64,000 nucleotides of DNA from Anagrus nilaparvatae (GCA_022575985.1 JAKSXM010000007.1:10418501-10482500), one strand, 5' to 3'; counted from the stretch's first letter, positions 11,847-24,774 are shown. The notes: generated by a model not told the origin, from the letters alone. Numbers and translations: made by a program.

Positions 11847-13789
11847 ATTATTATACATTTGAATTTTATGGTGAAAAAAAAATTTGTTATTTTTAATTTA
11901 ATTTAAAACATTTGTATTATAATATAATTACATTTAATTATTGTCATTTTTTTTTATCAGCATTACATTTAATTAATACAATCCTTTTCTTAAAAAGGAC
12001 GTGTTGATCGCAACAGTAACTATGTACATTGTTATAGCTAAAGAGTCATTCTGATTGGTTCTCACAATAATGTACACAATACATACACAAATGCAAATTT
12101 TAAATGCAATAACATAAACATCAAGTCAACCCAAAAAGTTAGGTTATTTTAATTTATGTGTAATATAGTTTGTAGTAAATTATGCTTGATAATTACTTGA
12201 TTGGTTATTAATAATTAAAAATAAATTATTTTACATCAATAAAAAATTCATGAGAAGTCTATGTATAACCTATCTTAAAATTTAAATTGTTTGTTATGTA
12301 TGTATGTGCTTTATTTAACCTCTTAGAACCTTACGTTATACGGAGGTCACCAACAGTTATTTGCACAAGCGGTCCAAACCGCATTTTTTGCTTTTATTCG
12401 TTATAAATCATTATTGTTTTTATGTATATAATGTTTACAATAAACCTCAAAATTGTGTAAATTATGTTGTTATCATGTTTTTGAATAATATGATTCATAT
12501 AAAAATATGCATTTTTGATAGTTATAATATAATATTTTAATAAATATGCTGCTAAATTTTAATAACGTGTGAAAAAATTAGATTTTAATATATGAAAAGG
12601 AACATATTTAAAAGCAGGGGTTCTCCAATAGGTCCAGTAATCGAGGTGGCAAGGGGATGTGAAATAAGACTTAAAATAATTTGAGTTTTGGTTTTTAAAA
12701 TAATTTCAATTTAGGTACTGAATAAATTAAAAAATATTTGACCTCAGGGGGGGGACGGGTGTTTTGAGCAACTTAAATGAAACAAAGTCTACTAAGGGTA
12801 TTTTTAGATCCTTGATTCTGAAAATCAAAGTTTGGCAAAATTTGTTTAAGAGCCTTAAATAAGCAAAATTTTGCAGCATTCACTAACTGTAAGAAGATTG
12901 AGCCTATTACATAGGTTTTTAGAGCTGCTAATTTCAAATCTCAAGGTTCCGTGCATAGGAAATGGGTCAAACACCCTTAAATTACTAAAAAAAACGTCTT
13001 TTTAGGGGTGATCCTTAGATATTCGCAAGTCTTGAGAATTTTTCACACACGGGACCCTAAAATTCGAGATCTCTGACCCGAGGAACGTACTTGGAGCAAA
13101 ATTTTGTTATGACTTGCGAATACATATAAGTTATTCCTGGTGAAGGGTATTTTTTTTATTAAAGGATGGTTGATTCATTTCCACGTACGAGATCTTTACT
13201 TAATAACCTAAATCTCATTACAGTTTGTGAATTTTGCAAAAACGCCCTTATTGAGCTGTGCTTTTTGTTCACTTAAGGGTTTTAGACAAATTTCACAGGA
13301 GCAAAAAATCGATTTTCGGAATCAGCGACTCAAAAAGCCTTAACAGACCGTTTCTTATCTTGGTTATCAATAACAACCGTAAAACTGTCATTTAACTGGA
13401 GTTGGGCTTTCAAAATTTTAGTTCCTTAAATATTTTTACATGCATAATGTTTTTATTTATTTTGCATTTGGAATCAAATACTCAATTTTAGTATTTAAGG
13501 GGCATAAATCAAGGGACTTAAATCAAAAGATTATAAATAAAATTTTCTAAGGGAGTTTTAAACAGGGTGTACAAATTTCTGGAATTCTGCAAATTCAGGA
13601 AATTTATTTTAGCTCAAGGAAAATCAGGTAAAGTCAGATAATAAGTTGTTTTCTTTTTTTTTTGGAAAAGGAAACAATTACACACATTAAACACTAAAGT
13701 TTTAGTTGTAAATTTAAAATTTATATTATAGGTCTTCAAAAATAGTTTGAAAATAAAAAATTTTTTTTTATTGCTCTAAAATCTTTTCT

Positions 13790-16260
13790 ATTCATATATA
13801 TAGTCCATCCTGCAAAATTGACTTTTTATAATAAATTATTTAAGTAATTCTTGGTGAAAATGACCTAAAAGAAAGTTTAATGTTTGGAATGTTGAAAAAT
13901 CCAATTTCGCTGGATTTGGTATGTGAAAATATGACACCGTGACATTTTGTATGGGTCTAGATTAAAAATTTTTGAAGCAGCATCTTTTTTTTGAGTTAAA
14001 AATATTTTCAAATTTTTAAGGAAAATCTAGGTAAATTTTCTATTTTATTTTTTTACATTGTGAAAAAAGCTCAAAAACTATTTTTAACCATAGGAAATAG
14101 CTGAAACTTCCTCCTGAAAGTCATTTCGGACGTCAGTTTGTGGAAAAACATCGAGGAAACCCAAAAAAAACTAAAAAACTAATAGAAAATTTATTTTTTT
14201 CAATGCAGATTTTTCAAACACTGGAAAATTCTTTTCTTTTTTTTTACTTTAAAATTTGTGGTTTTCTGGGTATAGGTAAAATAGTTTTTTGTAATAAAAT
14301 TTTCCGAAGAACCTAAAAATCAAGGTAGAATTTTCATTTCGTGATATAAAAAGTTGGGAAATTTAAAACCTCGGAAATTGGAAAATTATAAATTTATTTT
14401 TAACGTTTTTCAATACTAAAATGGTTAAATAACCAGCAATATAAAAAAAATTTTTTTTTTAGGGTAACAGAAATTTTAAAATAAAAAAAAAGAAAAGAAT
14501 TTCCCAGTGTTTGAATAATCTGCATTACAAAAAAAAATAATTTGTCATTAGTTTTTTTAGTTTTTTCGGCTTTTCTCGATGTTTTTCCACGAACTGACGG
14601 GCGAAATGACTTCCAGTTGGAAGATCCAGCTATTTCTTATGGTTAAAAATAGATTTTGAGCTTTATTCAGAGTAGGAAAATTAAATTAGAAAATTTACCT
14701 AGATTTTCCTTAAAAAATTGAAAATATTTTTAATTAAAAAACAGATGCTGTTTCAAAAATTTTTAAACTAGAACCATGAAATTTGGAACGGTGTCATATC
14801 CAGCAAAATCAAATTTTTCAAAATTCTAGACATTTACCTTCATTTTTCCTTTTAGGTCATTTACTCCAGTCAAAATACGGGGGGGGGGGGGTTGTATTGT
14901 TTCTGGCCACCACCAGATTTGGTCTACTATAGGTTTTTTGGGTCGCTGAACACGAAAATCAGGGTCTTTTCTATGAGAAACTGGGGCTTGACCCTTAAAT
15001 TGGGCAAAACTTGCCCTAAAAAGGGCATTTTTGACAAATTCACTCTAAGCCTTTGAAATTTGGTATACGAGGGTTTTTTGGGTCGCTAATTACGAATATT
15101 CAATTATTTTTTATGAACAATTATACCTTTACCCTTAAATTTGCCCAAACTAGCCCCTAAAAGGGCATTTTTGCTATATTCAGTCCAGCCCTCTAAAATT
15201 TGCTATACAGGGGTTTTTTAGGTCGCTGATCACGAATATTTAATTATTTTTAATGAAAAATTATACCTTTGCCCTTAAATTTGCCCAAACTAGCCCTAAA
15301 AAGGGCATTTTTGCTACATTCACTCCAGCCCTTTAAAATTTGGTATACGAGTGTTTTTTGGGTCGTTGATCACGAAAATCGGGGTCTTTTCTATGAGAAA
15401 TTGGAGCTTGACCCTTATATTGGGCTAAACTTGCCCTAAAAAGGGCATTTTTGCTGCATTCAGTCTAGGTCATTTAAATTTGGTGTACGGGTGTTTTTTG
15501 TATCGCTAAACATGAATATTAAGGTATTTTAATGAGAAATTAGATCATCACCCTTGAATTGGCTAAAACTTGCCCTAAAAAGGGCATTTTTGCTACATTC
15601 TGTTTGATGTAGTTTTGGACAATTTAAGGGCGACGGTCTAATTTTGCATTAAAAAAACCTGAATATTCGTGATCACCCAAAAAACTCCCGTGTACCAAAT
15701 TTTAGAGAGCTGAACTGAATGTAGCAAAAATGCCCTTTTAGGGGCTAGTTTGGGCCAATTTAAGGGAAAAGGTATAATTTTTCATTAAAAATAATTAAAT
15801 ATTCGTTATCAGCGACCTAAAAAACCCCCGTATACCAAATTTTAGAGGGCTGGACTGAATGTAGCAAAAATGCCCTTTTAGGGCTAGTTTGGGCAAGTTT
15901 AAGGGCAAAGGTATAATTTTTCATAAAAAATAATTGAATATTCGTAATTAGCGACCCAAAAAACCCCCGTATACCAAATTTCAAAGGCTTAGAGTGAATT
16001 TGTCAAAAATGCCCTTTTTAGGGCAAGTTTTGCCCAATTTAAGGGTCAAGCCCCAGTTTCTCATAGAAAAGACCCCGATTTTCGTGTTCAGCGACCCAAA
16101 AAACCTATAGTAGACCAAATCTGGTGGTGGCCAGAAACAATACAACCAAACCCGTATTTTGACTGGAGTAATTTTCATTAAGAATTACTGAAATAGTTTC
16201 TTATAAAAAATTAATTTTGTAGAATTGACTGTATATATTAGAGTGGACCTAATTTTGAAC
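13790..16260. repeat. Long palindrome inside the Helitron, split by a foldback insertion
   Basis: The arm from about 13,790 to 14,340 (for example GGTGAAAATGACCTAAAAG, GGTTTTTAATCTAGA-like and AAAACATCGAGG words) pairs with about 14,390-14,861 and then resumes after the insertion at 16,171-16,260 (ATTTTCATTAAGAATTACT). The arms are imperfect, so this is older than the inserted element. Confidence 0.7.
14862..16170. mobile_element. Foldback element, TACTCCAG family, copy in the Helitron
   Basis: The ends are TACTCCAGTCAAAATACGGG and its inverse, flanked by ATT on both sides (14859-14861 and 16171-16173). The arms contain about four ~140-bp subrepeats, each with GGTTTTTTGGGTCGCT and a CCCTAAAAAGGGCATTTTTG block. 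The pairing arm of the surrounding palindrome gives the empty site. There is no coding capacity; the minus-strand frame at 15981-16178 is just arm sequence. Confidence 0.8.
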
Positions 16261-17002
16261 TTTGTAGAAAAACTTTGCTCCCCAGGTTTTTTTGTGAACT
16301 TTTGGAACTTTTGGAAAAAGTCCCCAGCTCCAAGGATTTTGCTTTTGCTTTGCAAATACACGTGCCAGTAATCACCTCAATTTTCCCATTTAAATAACAT
16401 GGGAATATTGACATTTCAGCTTTCCAATTTTTTAACGTGCTGAAAAAATTTTTTAAACACTACCAAACAGATAGAAAATGATGTTTAGACATATAAAAAC
16501 TGATCCCCAAAATTGTAGAAGTCCCAGAACACTTTATTTTATCAAAATAAAATTTTTAAAAATCGCAATTTTCACATTTAACATACATTAAAAATAAAAA
16601 ACAATGTATTTTAAATGTGAAAATTGTGATTTTTAAAAATTTTATTCAAAAAAATATCGAGGTAAAGGAATATCCGTTAAGGAAATCTTTTTTCATGATG
16701 TTTATTCGTCTATGTAAATTCCTAATCAATATAAATTACAGTCATAATAGTCAATTCGTAATTTCTGAAGTATAAAAAAGTTATTATCACGATAAAAATA
16801 ACTTTAATGAATTTAAATGTTTCTTAATGAACAGAAGTCTAATACAGAAAATGTAGTTTCTGCGCGAAGCGCAGTTGAATCTAGTTTAATATAAATAACA
16901 TGAATATAATAATAATTATAATTATATAATAACATAAAAATTATTTTATTAAATTTATAGAAAATATAATTATTTTAATTATAACTTACAATATTACTGA
17001 TA

Positions 17003-17114
17003 CACTGTCAGGTTAGTTTTGTTTCAATTTGTAATTTTCAATCATTTAATGCACGATTTTTAAAGAAATTCGCTTGAAAATTCAAACAGAATCGAACAGA
17101 ACAGCCTGACAGTG
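17003..17114. repeat. 112-bp CACTGTCAGG hairpin, copy 1
   Basis: The ends CACTGTCAGG and CCTGACAGTG are perfect inverted 10-mers, with looser pairing inward. The unit lies between the secreted-protein gene and the aminopeptidase 3' end and is kept at 112 bp in all three blocks (26369-26480 and 38965-39076). Confidence 0.7.
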
Positions 17115-17390
17115 AGCGATTATTGTTATTTTTTATATTTACATTAAATTTTTATTTTATGGATAAATAATATTAAATATGAACACCATTAAAAAAACTC
17201 TATTATTTTGTTGAATTATTTACACGTGAATAATAAAGAAATGTACTTCACTAAATTCTGTAAAAAAAATGCATTTTAACAAATAAAAAAATGAATTTAA
17301 ACCTAACAATAACGTATACATTTAATTTTATAAGATAAAAATATCACATTTATTAATTAATTTTTTTTATCATGCAACTTAACGTATAGA

Positions 17391-17687
17391 TTATTTATTT
17401 GATGATAAGTTTTTTAACCAATTATGAATTGTTTTATGATTATTTTGGATCCATTGTACATTTGTTTGTGCTTGTTCAACAACTTGGGTTATCGTCCGAG
17501 CTGCACTGTTTAATTCTTTGAGATGTTCTTTCATGAAATCTAAGAGCTGTTGAAAGAATATTAAATTTTATTTATTTAAATTTTCCAGAAACAATCAATG
17601 TTTTACTTACCTCCATTAACTGCCTCTTTGTATTTATTCTGCTTGTGAATGATTTGATGATATGATTGATGAATGACTGAGAATTTC
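17391..17687 (-). pseudogene. Aminopeptidase 3' remnant, copy 1 (exon 12 and part of 11)
   Basis: Exon 12 (17546-17391, 156 nt) is intact, including the stop. Exon 11 starts at its donor end, 17611, and is cut at 17687, where GAATTTC passes into unrelated sequence (GATTTTTAAGACC). Nothing upstream of this encodes the catalytic part. It can only be a truncated, non-enzymatic copy of the gene at 39,339-45,824. Confidence 0.85.
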
Positions 17688-19143
17688 GATTTTTAAGACC
17701 TAAGAAACCCCTAGACACAGACTATAAAAAAAAATTACTCCCTGAATCCCTAAAAAAGTTATTATTTAAGAATTTAACGTTCGTTTTTTGATGAAATTAA
17801 TTTTTAAGAATTTATCGGTGATTAATCGAACTAATAAATCAATTTTTGATTTATATAACTCAACACTGTTAGGTGTACGAACTCGTCGTCTCTTTTTTTG
17901 TTAAACCTAACATGTAGTATTTAGTTAAACGATTTTTTCAAATCATTATATCAAATATTAATTTTTTAAAAATTTTAATTTACAAGAAATTAAATTTTTA
18001 ATTTAAAAAAGTTACCGAATTTTAAAAAAAAAAGTTAAATGACCTCAATTGTCAAAAAAAATTTTGTTTAATTTCATAAATTTTTAAAAACCCGAAAATA
18101 CCTGATTAATTTTCTCTAAATTTTAGTTAAATTGAACTAATTTGTTCACCTAACTATCTAAAATGGCAATAATTTCGAATAGGTTTAAAGAATTTTCCTC
18201 ATATAAATTTTCAGTATTTTCCGATCGATCAATTTAAATTTAATGTTTTTAGTAAGTTATAGTATACGCCAAAAATTTCACCTGTTGACTTTTCTCTAAA
18301 TTTTGGATTAGTTAAAATAATTTGGTCGTTTAGCTACCTAAAATTATAACGATTTAAAATAGGTTATAGGTTTACAGAATCTATGTCATTTAAATTTACA
18401 GTAGGGGGGGGGGGGGTAAATATTCAGCGAAATCTGCTCTAGAGAGGGTCAACTTGAGATTTTTAGGAAGTGGTGCTTTTTTGGTAACAAAAAACCTCAC
18501 GAAGTCGGTTTTTAATTTTTAATATCGGTTTTGATGATTTAAATAACATAGGAAAAGTGGTTTTTTGAAAATAGCGAAAAATAATGAGGGGGGGGGCTAC
18601 ACTTTTCTAACCTATACTAATCGATCAACTTCACTCTCGATAAGATAAATTGAGGGGCAATTCATGTGCTCATACTGTTTTCTGAGCGAAATTTTTCGTT
18701 TTTAATTTTTAAAAATTCACCACGCCTTTTTTGATTTTTGACTCACCTCTGCATTAAATAACCTAAAATTGCAAAAAACGACGAAAAACCTTGAAAAATG
18801 GCAGTTTTACCACTAAAATTGAACAGTAGATATAAATTTTTTGAAAAAACAGAAAAAACTACATGTAAAATTACAATGTTTTAGAAAAATGTTTTCTTTT
18901 TTTTTGCTAAAAATTACTGCTTTATCGACAGCGTAAAGTAAAAAAAGTCTTCCTTTTTCTAACTTTGGGCTAACAATGGGGCTAACGCAGCTAAAAATTT
19001 TTAAATGGGGCCCCCCAATTTTTTTTTCTAGAAGTTACACATTTTTCATGTATTTCACGTGAAAAAAATTTTTTCTTTATTTGGGACATCCTAACCTACA
19101 AAACTTTAATTTTCGTTAAAAATAAATGTTTTTTTTCAAGTTT

Positions 19144-19208
19144 TACTCCAGTCAAAATACGGGTTTGGTTGTATTTTCACTGGCGAACACAAGATTTGCT
19201 CTATTATA
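19144..19208. mobile_element. Left end of a foldback element interrupted by another insertion
   Basis: TACTCCAGTCAAAATACGGG begins at 19144 and follows the family sequence up to GCTCTATTATA. Family sequence resumes at 23,914 as ATAGGTTTTTGGGTCGCTG, after the 4.7-kb element. The right end of the foldback is missing near 24,035, where block a2 begins. Confidence 0.65.
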
Positions 19209-20338
19209 CAGAGTATTCAGAAATTCGTGCGCACGGCGCTAAGGTGTTCCGTTTTACATGAAGTCTTTTATGGCTAAACTCTAGTTTAGTATACGCTTAA
19301 ACTTGAGATTAATTCTGATTTCTGTAATTCTAGACGTAAAAACTAAGAATACTGGACTTTCTGTTTTAATTTATTGTTGTATTTTCATTGGGGCAAATTG
19401 GAGTAATAATGAGACTTGTTATTTATTATAGAGCGAAGCTCTACCTTAATGGATGCAAAAATCGACACCTTGTGGGCACGATATCTCAACAACGATCCAT
19501 CCGATTACTTTAATTTTTTAAAACTGGGTTTCTTTTATTGAGTTGATGGAACCTATAGTTTTTGGGTCAAATCCGCTATTTTTAAAAGCATGTTTATTCT
19601 TGTATTTTCGCTTCACAGAGGTGAAAAACCTTAAATATCAACTGCGCAATAAATTTCATAGCTTTTGTATAAACTTTGCATCGATGTAATATCATAGAAA
19701 TGCAAAATAACACAAGATACTTATATTTTTAGGCACGATCACCCTATGTATGCAATATATAGATGAAATCGTGCCTTATAAGTTTATCAGGTCAATAAAC
19801 GGAAAAGTTTCTAAATTGTCCAATTCGTGGAGAAATAAAAGATAAAATTCTTTATGCATTGATCAGTTTGAAAAATTTATTAGAAATTAATAACTAATAA
19901 GTTTTTGATTCTTCTAAGGGTTAATTCATTGAAAAAAAAAAACGGTTGTTTATAAACCGATTTTTTTAAATAGCGTAATTTAATTAAATAAAAAAGAGTT
20001 TAGGAACCTGGTAATAATAATGGTATGGTAAAAGTATGGTATAAGTGCGTGTGAGTATTACAGCTGAATTTTGGCACAGAGATATTCAAGACCTAAATAC
20101 ATACGCTTTTATATTCTAATTTTTTCGGCCGCGTGTTCTGGAAAAAGTTGTAGGTCCACAAAAATGGCCAATTTAAAAAAAAAAAAACTATGAAACTCCG
20201 GAATAGTCTAGGTTTTTAACTAAGGCCAAAACATAATAAGTTTATATTTTACAATTTACGGTATTTTAAATCTGGAGAGGCATGTCGGGCCATTGAAGAC
20301 GTTTATCCGAGCTCAAAATCATGTATACTATAAACTAA

Positions 20339-20530
20339 GGCACATTCTACAATCATCCGGTAAACTCTTGCGGTCGTCCGCTAGAGGTCCGCAAGGCAGT
20401 GGCGCCAACCGAAACTAAATGATAAATTAAAATAAACATGTGTATTTATTTTATGTCAAATTGGCACCACTGACTTGCGGTCTTCTAGCGGACGACCGCA
20501 AGAGTTTACCGGATGATTGTAGAATGTGCC
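20339..20530. mobile_element. PIF/Harbinger-type MITE, 192 bp
   Basis: The ends are GGCACATTCTACAATCATCC and its inverse, with arms of about 45 bp. TAA flanks both sides (20336-20338 and 20531-20533). Block b2 has the empty site ACTAAGAGCTTG. A TWA duplication and GG-starting ends are typical of PIF/Harbinger. It inserted into b1 after the b duplication, or was precisely lost from b2. Confidence 0.85.
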
Positions 20531-22516
20531 TAAGAGCTTGAATAAACGGCGGGCCTTCAATAGCCCGACATGCCCTTCCAGAGCCAAAATACCAAAAAAT
20601 TAAAAATATAAATTAAGTATGTTTTGGCCCATAATGAAAATCTAGTCTATTCCGGGGTGTCATAATTTCAGTTTTTTTTTTTTTTTTTCAAAAATTGGTT
20701 AACTTTTTCTAGAACACGCGACCAAAAAAATTAGAATACAAAAGTAGGTATGCTTTGATTCTGAAATACGCAATCTGGAGTACAAAGTGGCTGAGAAGTA
20801 GAGGACATGAAAACAGCAAAAACTACCCCATTTTAGTTTTTTGCAATATTTTGGAAGCAGAGCTAAAATTATCTAATTAACTGGCTTTTTTGAAGAAAGG
20901 GTAAGAAAATATTGGGATTCAATAATTACAAGCTCTAATTGAGCTATAAGACTAATTATAGGACGTGAAAACTAAACCTCTAAAAAGGACTAGTTATAAT
21001 ACATAAATGATAAGCAACATTACAATAAAATCGCTATTCTTATAATTTGTAATTATCACCTTCACTAGATGTTAAGATTCTAAACCCAAATTATTTGATT
21101 CTGTAAACCTTTATTATTCTAAGTCCTTAAATCGAAAATATTCTATGTCCTTCAACTCAAATTATTAGAAGTCTCTAAACCCGGATTTTTTAAATCCCTA
21201 AACTTGAATTTTTCTAAGCCTCCAAAAGTAAATTATTCTAAGTCCCTAAATAGAAATTATTTTAAGTCCCTAACCCTGGATTATTCTAAGTGCCTAAATT
21301 GAAATTTGTCCAAGTACCATTGGACCCCCCCCCCTTAAATCAGACACATTTGACCTCACTTGATTTTCAAATTCACAGGTTACCCCTCCTTATTAACATG
21401 TTCAATGTTGAAACTGCGATTTTTGCAACAAATTGAAAATTGATCATTTTGGACCAAAAATGGGCATTCAGTTTACTGATTGTAAAGAAGAGAATTTAAA
21501 ATAAAAAATTAAAAAGGTAAAATATTTTGCAAACAAATAACTCTGAAGAACAAATAAAGAATTTTTAGAAAAATGCTTTTAGAAAATTGTTGAAACCTAT
21601 AAAACCCATTTTTGTCTAAAATTGCAATTTTTGAGATAATTTAAAAATTAATCATTTATAAATCAAATAACCGTTTGGTTAAATTGCTATAACATTGAGA
21701 AAATTAGCGATAAAAAATTGCGGTATCCGAGGCTTGAGAAATGACTTTAATACCAAAAAAATTGTGACCAATAAGAAGTATTTTTGTTAACTAACTAACT
21801 AAAAAGCAATATTACCAAAAAACTCTATTTAAAAGCCTTGGGAACAGTATATTTATGCCTAGAAGGCCCGTTGGAATAAACGGAGGTTATCGGGGTTTTT
21901 TTTCAATATATTAATGAAAGTAATTTGTAATTTGGTTTCCTAAAGGTCTTTTGTTAGCGAAAGAAAAGTAAAGACACCGAAAAATCTGCCCTCTTTTTGA
22001 AACTTTGTTAACTTTTTGCATAAGGGAACTTAAGCTAAATTTTTTCTTGCAAAAACTTTGTTATTACATGGTCTTTCGGTGCTGGACATGGTATTTATAA
22101 AGTCATATGACAAAATTAAATAGGTTGGTATCAATGGGACATCTCCGTATGTCGCGTTCACTTATACTACTATATAATAGTGTTAGTGTGTGTTAATGCC
22201 AACCCTTTAATTTTTTTTTTCTTATTTGACTATAGAAATAATACGTCCAGCAGTCAAAGACCGTGTATATGCCTTTTTCAGGATTAAAAAAAAAAAATTG
22301 TCTCCATCCCTATGTTAATCCTCCTTTTTTTTTATTTACTAAATAAATATGTTAAAAAAAGCCATTTTTCATACCGCAGAAGTTATGAAAAGTCTAAAAA
22401 ATAAAATTTACTTAATACATTTTTAACAAGGAACAAGTTCATTGGATGGGTTATTGAAAAAGTCCGGCTCGGCAGGGGGTGGGTAAAAAAGTGACGTTTT
22501 TAGGGGGGGTAAAATA

Positions 22517-22642
22517 CAGGGCGATCCAGAGCGGATGCATTGTTTGTTTATTCGTTAACCAATCGCAGCTAAGATTACAAGCATCAACAAATAGCGATGC
22601 ACCTAATAAAATAAAATTCAGGTCCCGCTCAGGATCACCGTG
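22517..22642. mobile_element. 126-bp TA-flanked MITE in b1
   Basis: The inverted ends CAGGGCGATCCAGAGCGG and CACGGTGATCCTGAGCGG (read inward) are flanked by TA on both sides, suggesting a mariner-like MITE. The same element sits at 33088-33213 in b2, so it predates the duplication. A 63-codon frame spans it in both copies but is only the MITE plus flanking G runs. Confidence 0.6.
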
Positions 22643-24737
22643 TATTGACGTTTTAAGGGGGGGAGGGTGAGGTTTGAAATATTGACGACGTTTTTAGGGG
22701 GGGTGTGAAATGGAGTTAGAATATTTCCGATTAAGGGACTTAGAATAATTTAACTTAGAATAAGAACTTAGAATACTTTAGGTTTATGGACTTAGGATAA
22801 TTTATATTTCAGGATTTATTGTAATTTCGATCTTAGGACTTATAATAATTAGGGAATGTACGTTAAAACTGTTATAATTGAACATGTTTCTTGATTGCTG
22901 GTTGTGTGAAAACACAAACCACTTAAAATTTTTTTTAATTTTCTGTTAAATTCAGGGGTAGTTTTATCTATTTTTGCCCCCGTATAGGAGTCAGTAAATT
23001 AAATAAAAGTTAAAATAAGATAAAACTTTTTCAAATGCAAGTTTAAAAGAAAAATAAAGAAAAAAATTCACATTGTATTTTTCCGATTTTATCTTACCCT
23101 GGAGATAGTTTTCAACACCAATAATTAGCTCTAATATTCCTTTATTGATACAGGATAAAATAATAAATTCAATACTTAATTACTCTTAAAACGTGGCACT
23201 TATGAATTTGATCATTAGTTCCAAAATATTGTGAAAAAACCCATAAGATGGAAAGTTTCTGCTGTATTTTCCTATTTCCTAACCCAGTAGGACCCCAAAT
23301 TTGGATTCAGCAACATAAGACTTTTTCTAATTCAGATTTTCGAATTCGGAAACCCTTACACCGCATTCTTACTTGAGTGTAATATTAATTTGGTAATTAA
23401 GTGAATTACCTTAATACCTTAATACCTTAATTTGGTAATTAAGTGAGGGGTATTAGAGTACAGAGAAATTTTTTTTTATGAATTATGGAAAAAGCATGTT
23501 ATAACGAAGTTCCGCAAACAAAAGTTTGGTTGAAATCTTTTCAGCAAACAAATAACAAGGTTGAAAAATAAGGGGCAGATTTTTGGTGTCCTTTTTGGAC
23601 AATACTTCAAAATTCTAACTATGCTTATCATTTTTTTACGTCTTATTTAAACATTATTATTGAACTCAATCAAATCAAAACTTTAAAAATCCCGAAATTA
23701 AAAAATTACTGAAACTCTTTTCTTGCTTTTTTTTAACATGATCAGCCTCGCTCTACCCGTCTTTGACGGTATCTAGTATCTTATTTGAGATTAATAGGTG
23801 TAATTTCTAAAACTAAACTTGGGTTAATGCAAGGATTAGTGTAAGTGTCTCGCGCCGAACGCACGATTTTTGGAACACTTTAGCGCCGTGCGCGCGAATT
23901 TTTGAATACTCTGATAGGTTTTTGGGTCGCTGATCACGAAAATCAAGAATTTCGACTTGTTTTTCAATGATCAATATTTTACCACAATCAAGAATTTCGA
24001 CTCTTTTTTTGTGATAAAATATTATATATGGTGCAAAGAAGTTGTAAAAAGAAGGACCAATAAATAAATTAAAATAAATGTGTTTTGATTTATCAGAAAC
24101 AATATACACTGTAAAAATATGTTACAGTTTCTTGGAAATTCAAGCAGGCCTTTCAAACAGCTACCCAAAACTTTGTCCAGCTGTCATTTGGCAAAAAATT
24201 ATTTAAAACAACAAAAATTATGTGAATTATCTTAAAATTTCATGAATTAATCATCCAAACAAAGAAAAATTTATTTTTTAATGATATATAAGTTTTAATA
24301 ATTGCTTGAATTTGCAAACGATATATTATTACAGTGTAAGTAAGAACATTCTATTAAAAAAAATTTGATAACAATGCAAAATCCTTTGTTCAGAATTAAT
24401 GAAGCTTTAATATTTTACTTTCTAGATATGAATTAAAAAAAAAATATGAACGTTATCTAAAATTCTAGTCATTTAAGGAAAAAAGAGATGTAATAATAAA
24501 TAGACATTTAATTATTTATTTATTTATTTATTTATTATTCAGTAAATACATTTAAATAGTATTATATTTAATTAGAACTTGGAAATATTTATTTAAAACA
24601 CCTGTGTTTATTTTCGTCTAAAAATTATTTTTGTATTTATTAAAAATTATCTAATAAATATGTATATTTACAAAAATTTTTATTTTTTTTGTTTTTTAGA
24701 TAAGTAAAATAATTAATTTATTCATCCTCTAAAACTG

Positions 24738-24774
24738 TATATAAATGGCCAGCGAATGACAATTTTTTACAGTC
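24738..24774 (+). promoter_or_regulatory. Core promoter of secreted-protein gene copy 2
   Basis: TATATAAA at 24738-24745 and ACAGTC at 24769-24774, with the same spacing as in copies 1 and 3. Confidence 0.6.

Larger units (their letters stand above)
11982..16884. mobile_element. Helitron, non-autonomous, 4.9 kb
   Basis: Blocks a2 and a3 show the empty site AATACAA|TTTAATAT, so the limits are exact. The insert starts TCCTTTTC, ends CTAG, and sits between A (11981) and T (16885) with no target duplication. A perfect hairpin, CTGCGC-GAA-GCGCAG, lies six bases before CTAG. These are all the diagnostic Helitron features. No Rep/helicase reading frame is present, so it depends on an autonomous partner. 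It has captured a long palindrome (about 13,790-16,260), into which a foldback element has inserted. Confidence 0.85.
9797..17687. repeat. Segmental duplication block a1
   Basis: This block is repeated as a2 (about 24,035-27,428) and a3 (about 35,875-39,713 and onward). Shared order: leader GTTGTAAAAAGAAGGA, secreted-protein gene (+), 112-bp hairpin, aminopeptidase 3' exons (-). a1 is the most diverged copy. It alone contains a 4.9-kb Helitron, and its aminopeptidase part stops inside exon 11 at 17,687. Confidence 0.9.
19209..23913. mobile_element. 4.7-kb element with CAGAGTATTC inverted ends, copy in b1
   Basis: The left end CAGAGTATTCAGAAATTCGT and the right end (inverse of CAGAGTATTCAAAAATTCGC) pair over about 42 bases, both including GCGCACGGCGCTAA. 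ATA (or TA) flanks both sides, and intact foldback copies show the unoccupied CTACTATAGG target. TA duplication would suit a Tc1/mariner-like element. The interior has inverted arrays of ATTCTAAGTCCCTAAA words (about 21,070-21,310 against 22,715-22,870). No transposase is seen, so it is a non-autonomous element of uncertain class. Confidence 0.65.
17664..24035. repeat. Transposon-rich block b1
   Basis: This repeats, nearly base for base, as b2 (27,429 to about 35,875). 17,690-19,140 is AT-rich sequence with homopolymer G runs (about 18,404 and 18,590) and no gene. The rest is a 4.7-kb element inside a foldback fragment. I found no transposase reading frame in it. Confidence 0.85.

Noticed and set aside
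19431..19447. TAGAGCGAAGCTCTA hairpin as a Helitron 3' end
   Set aside because: It resembles the hairpin before CTAG in the 4.9-kb element, but no CTRR follows at the right distance and b1/b2 show no boundary here.
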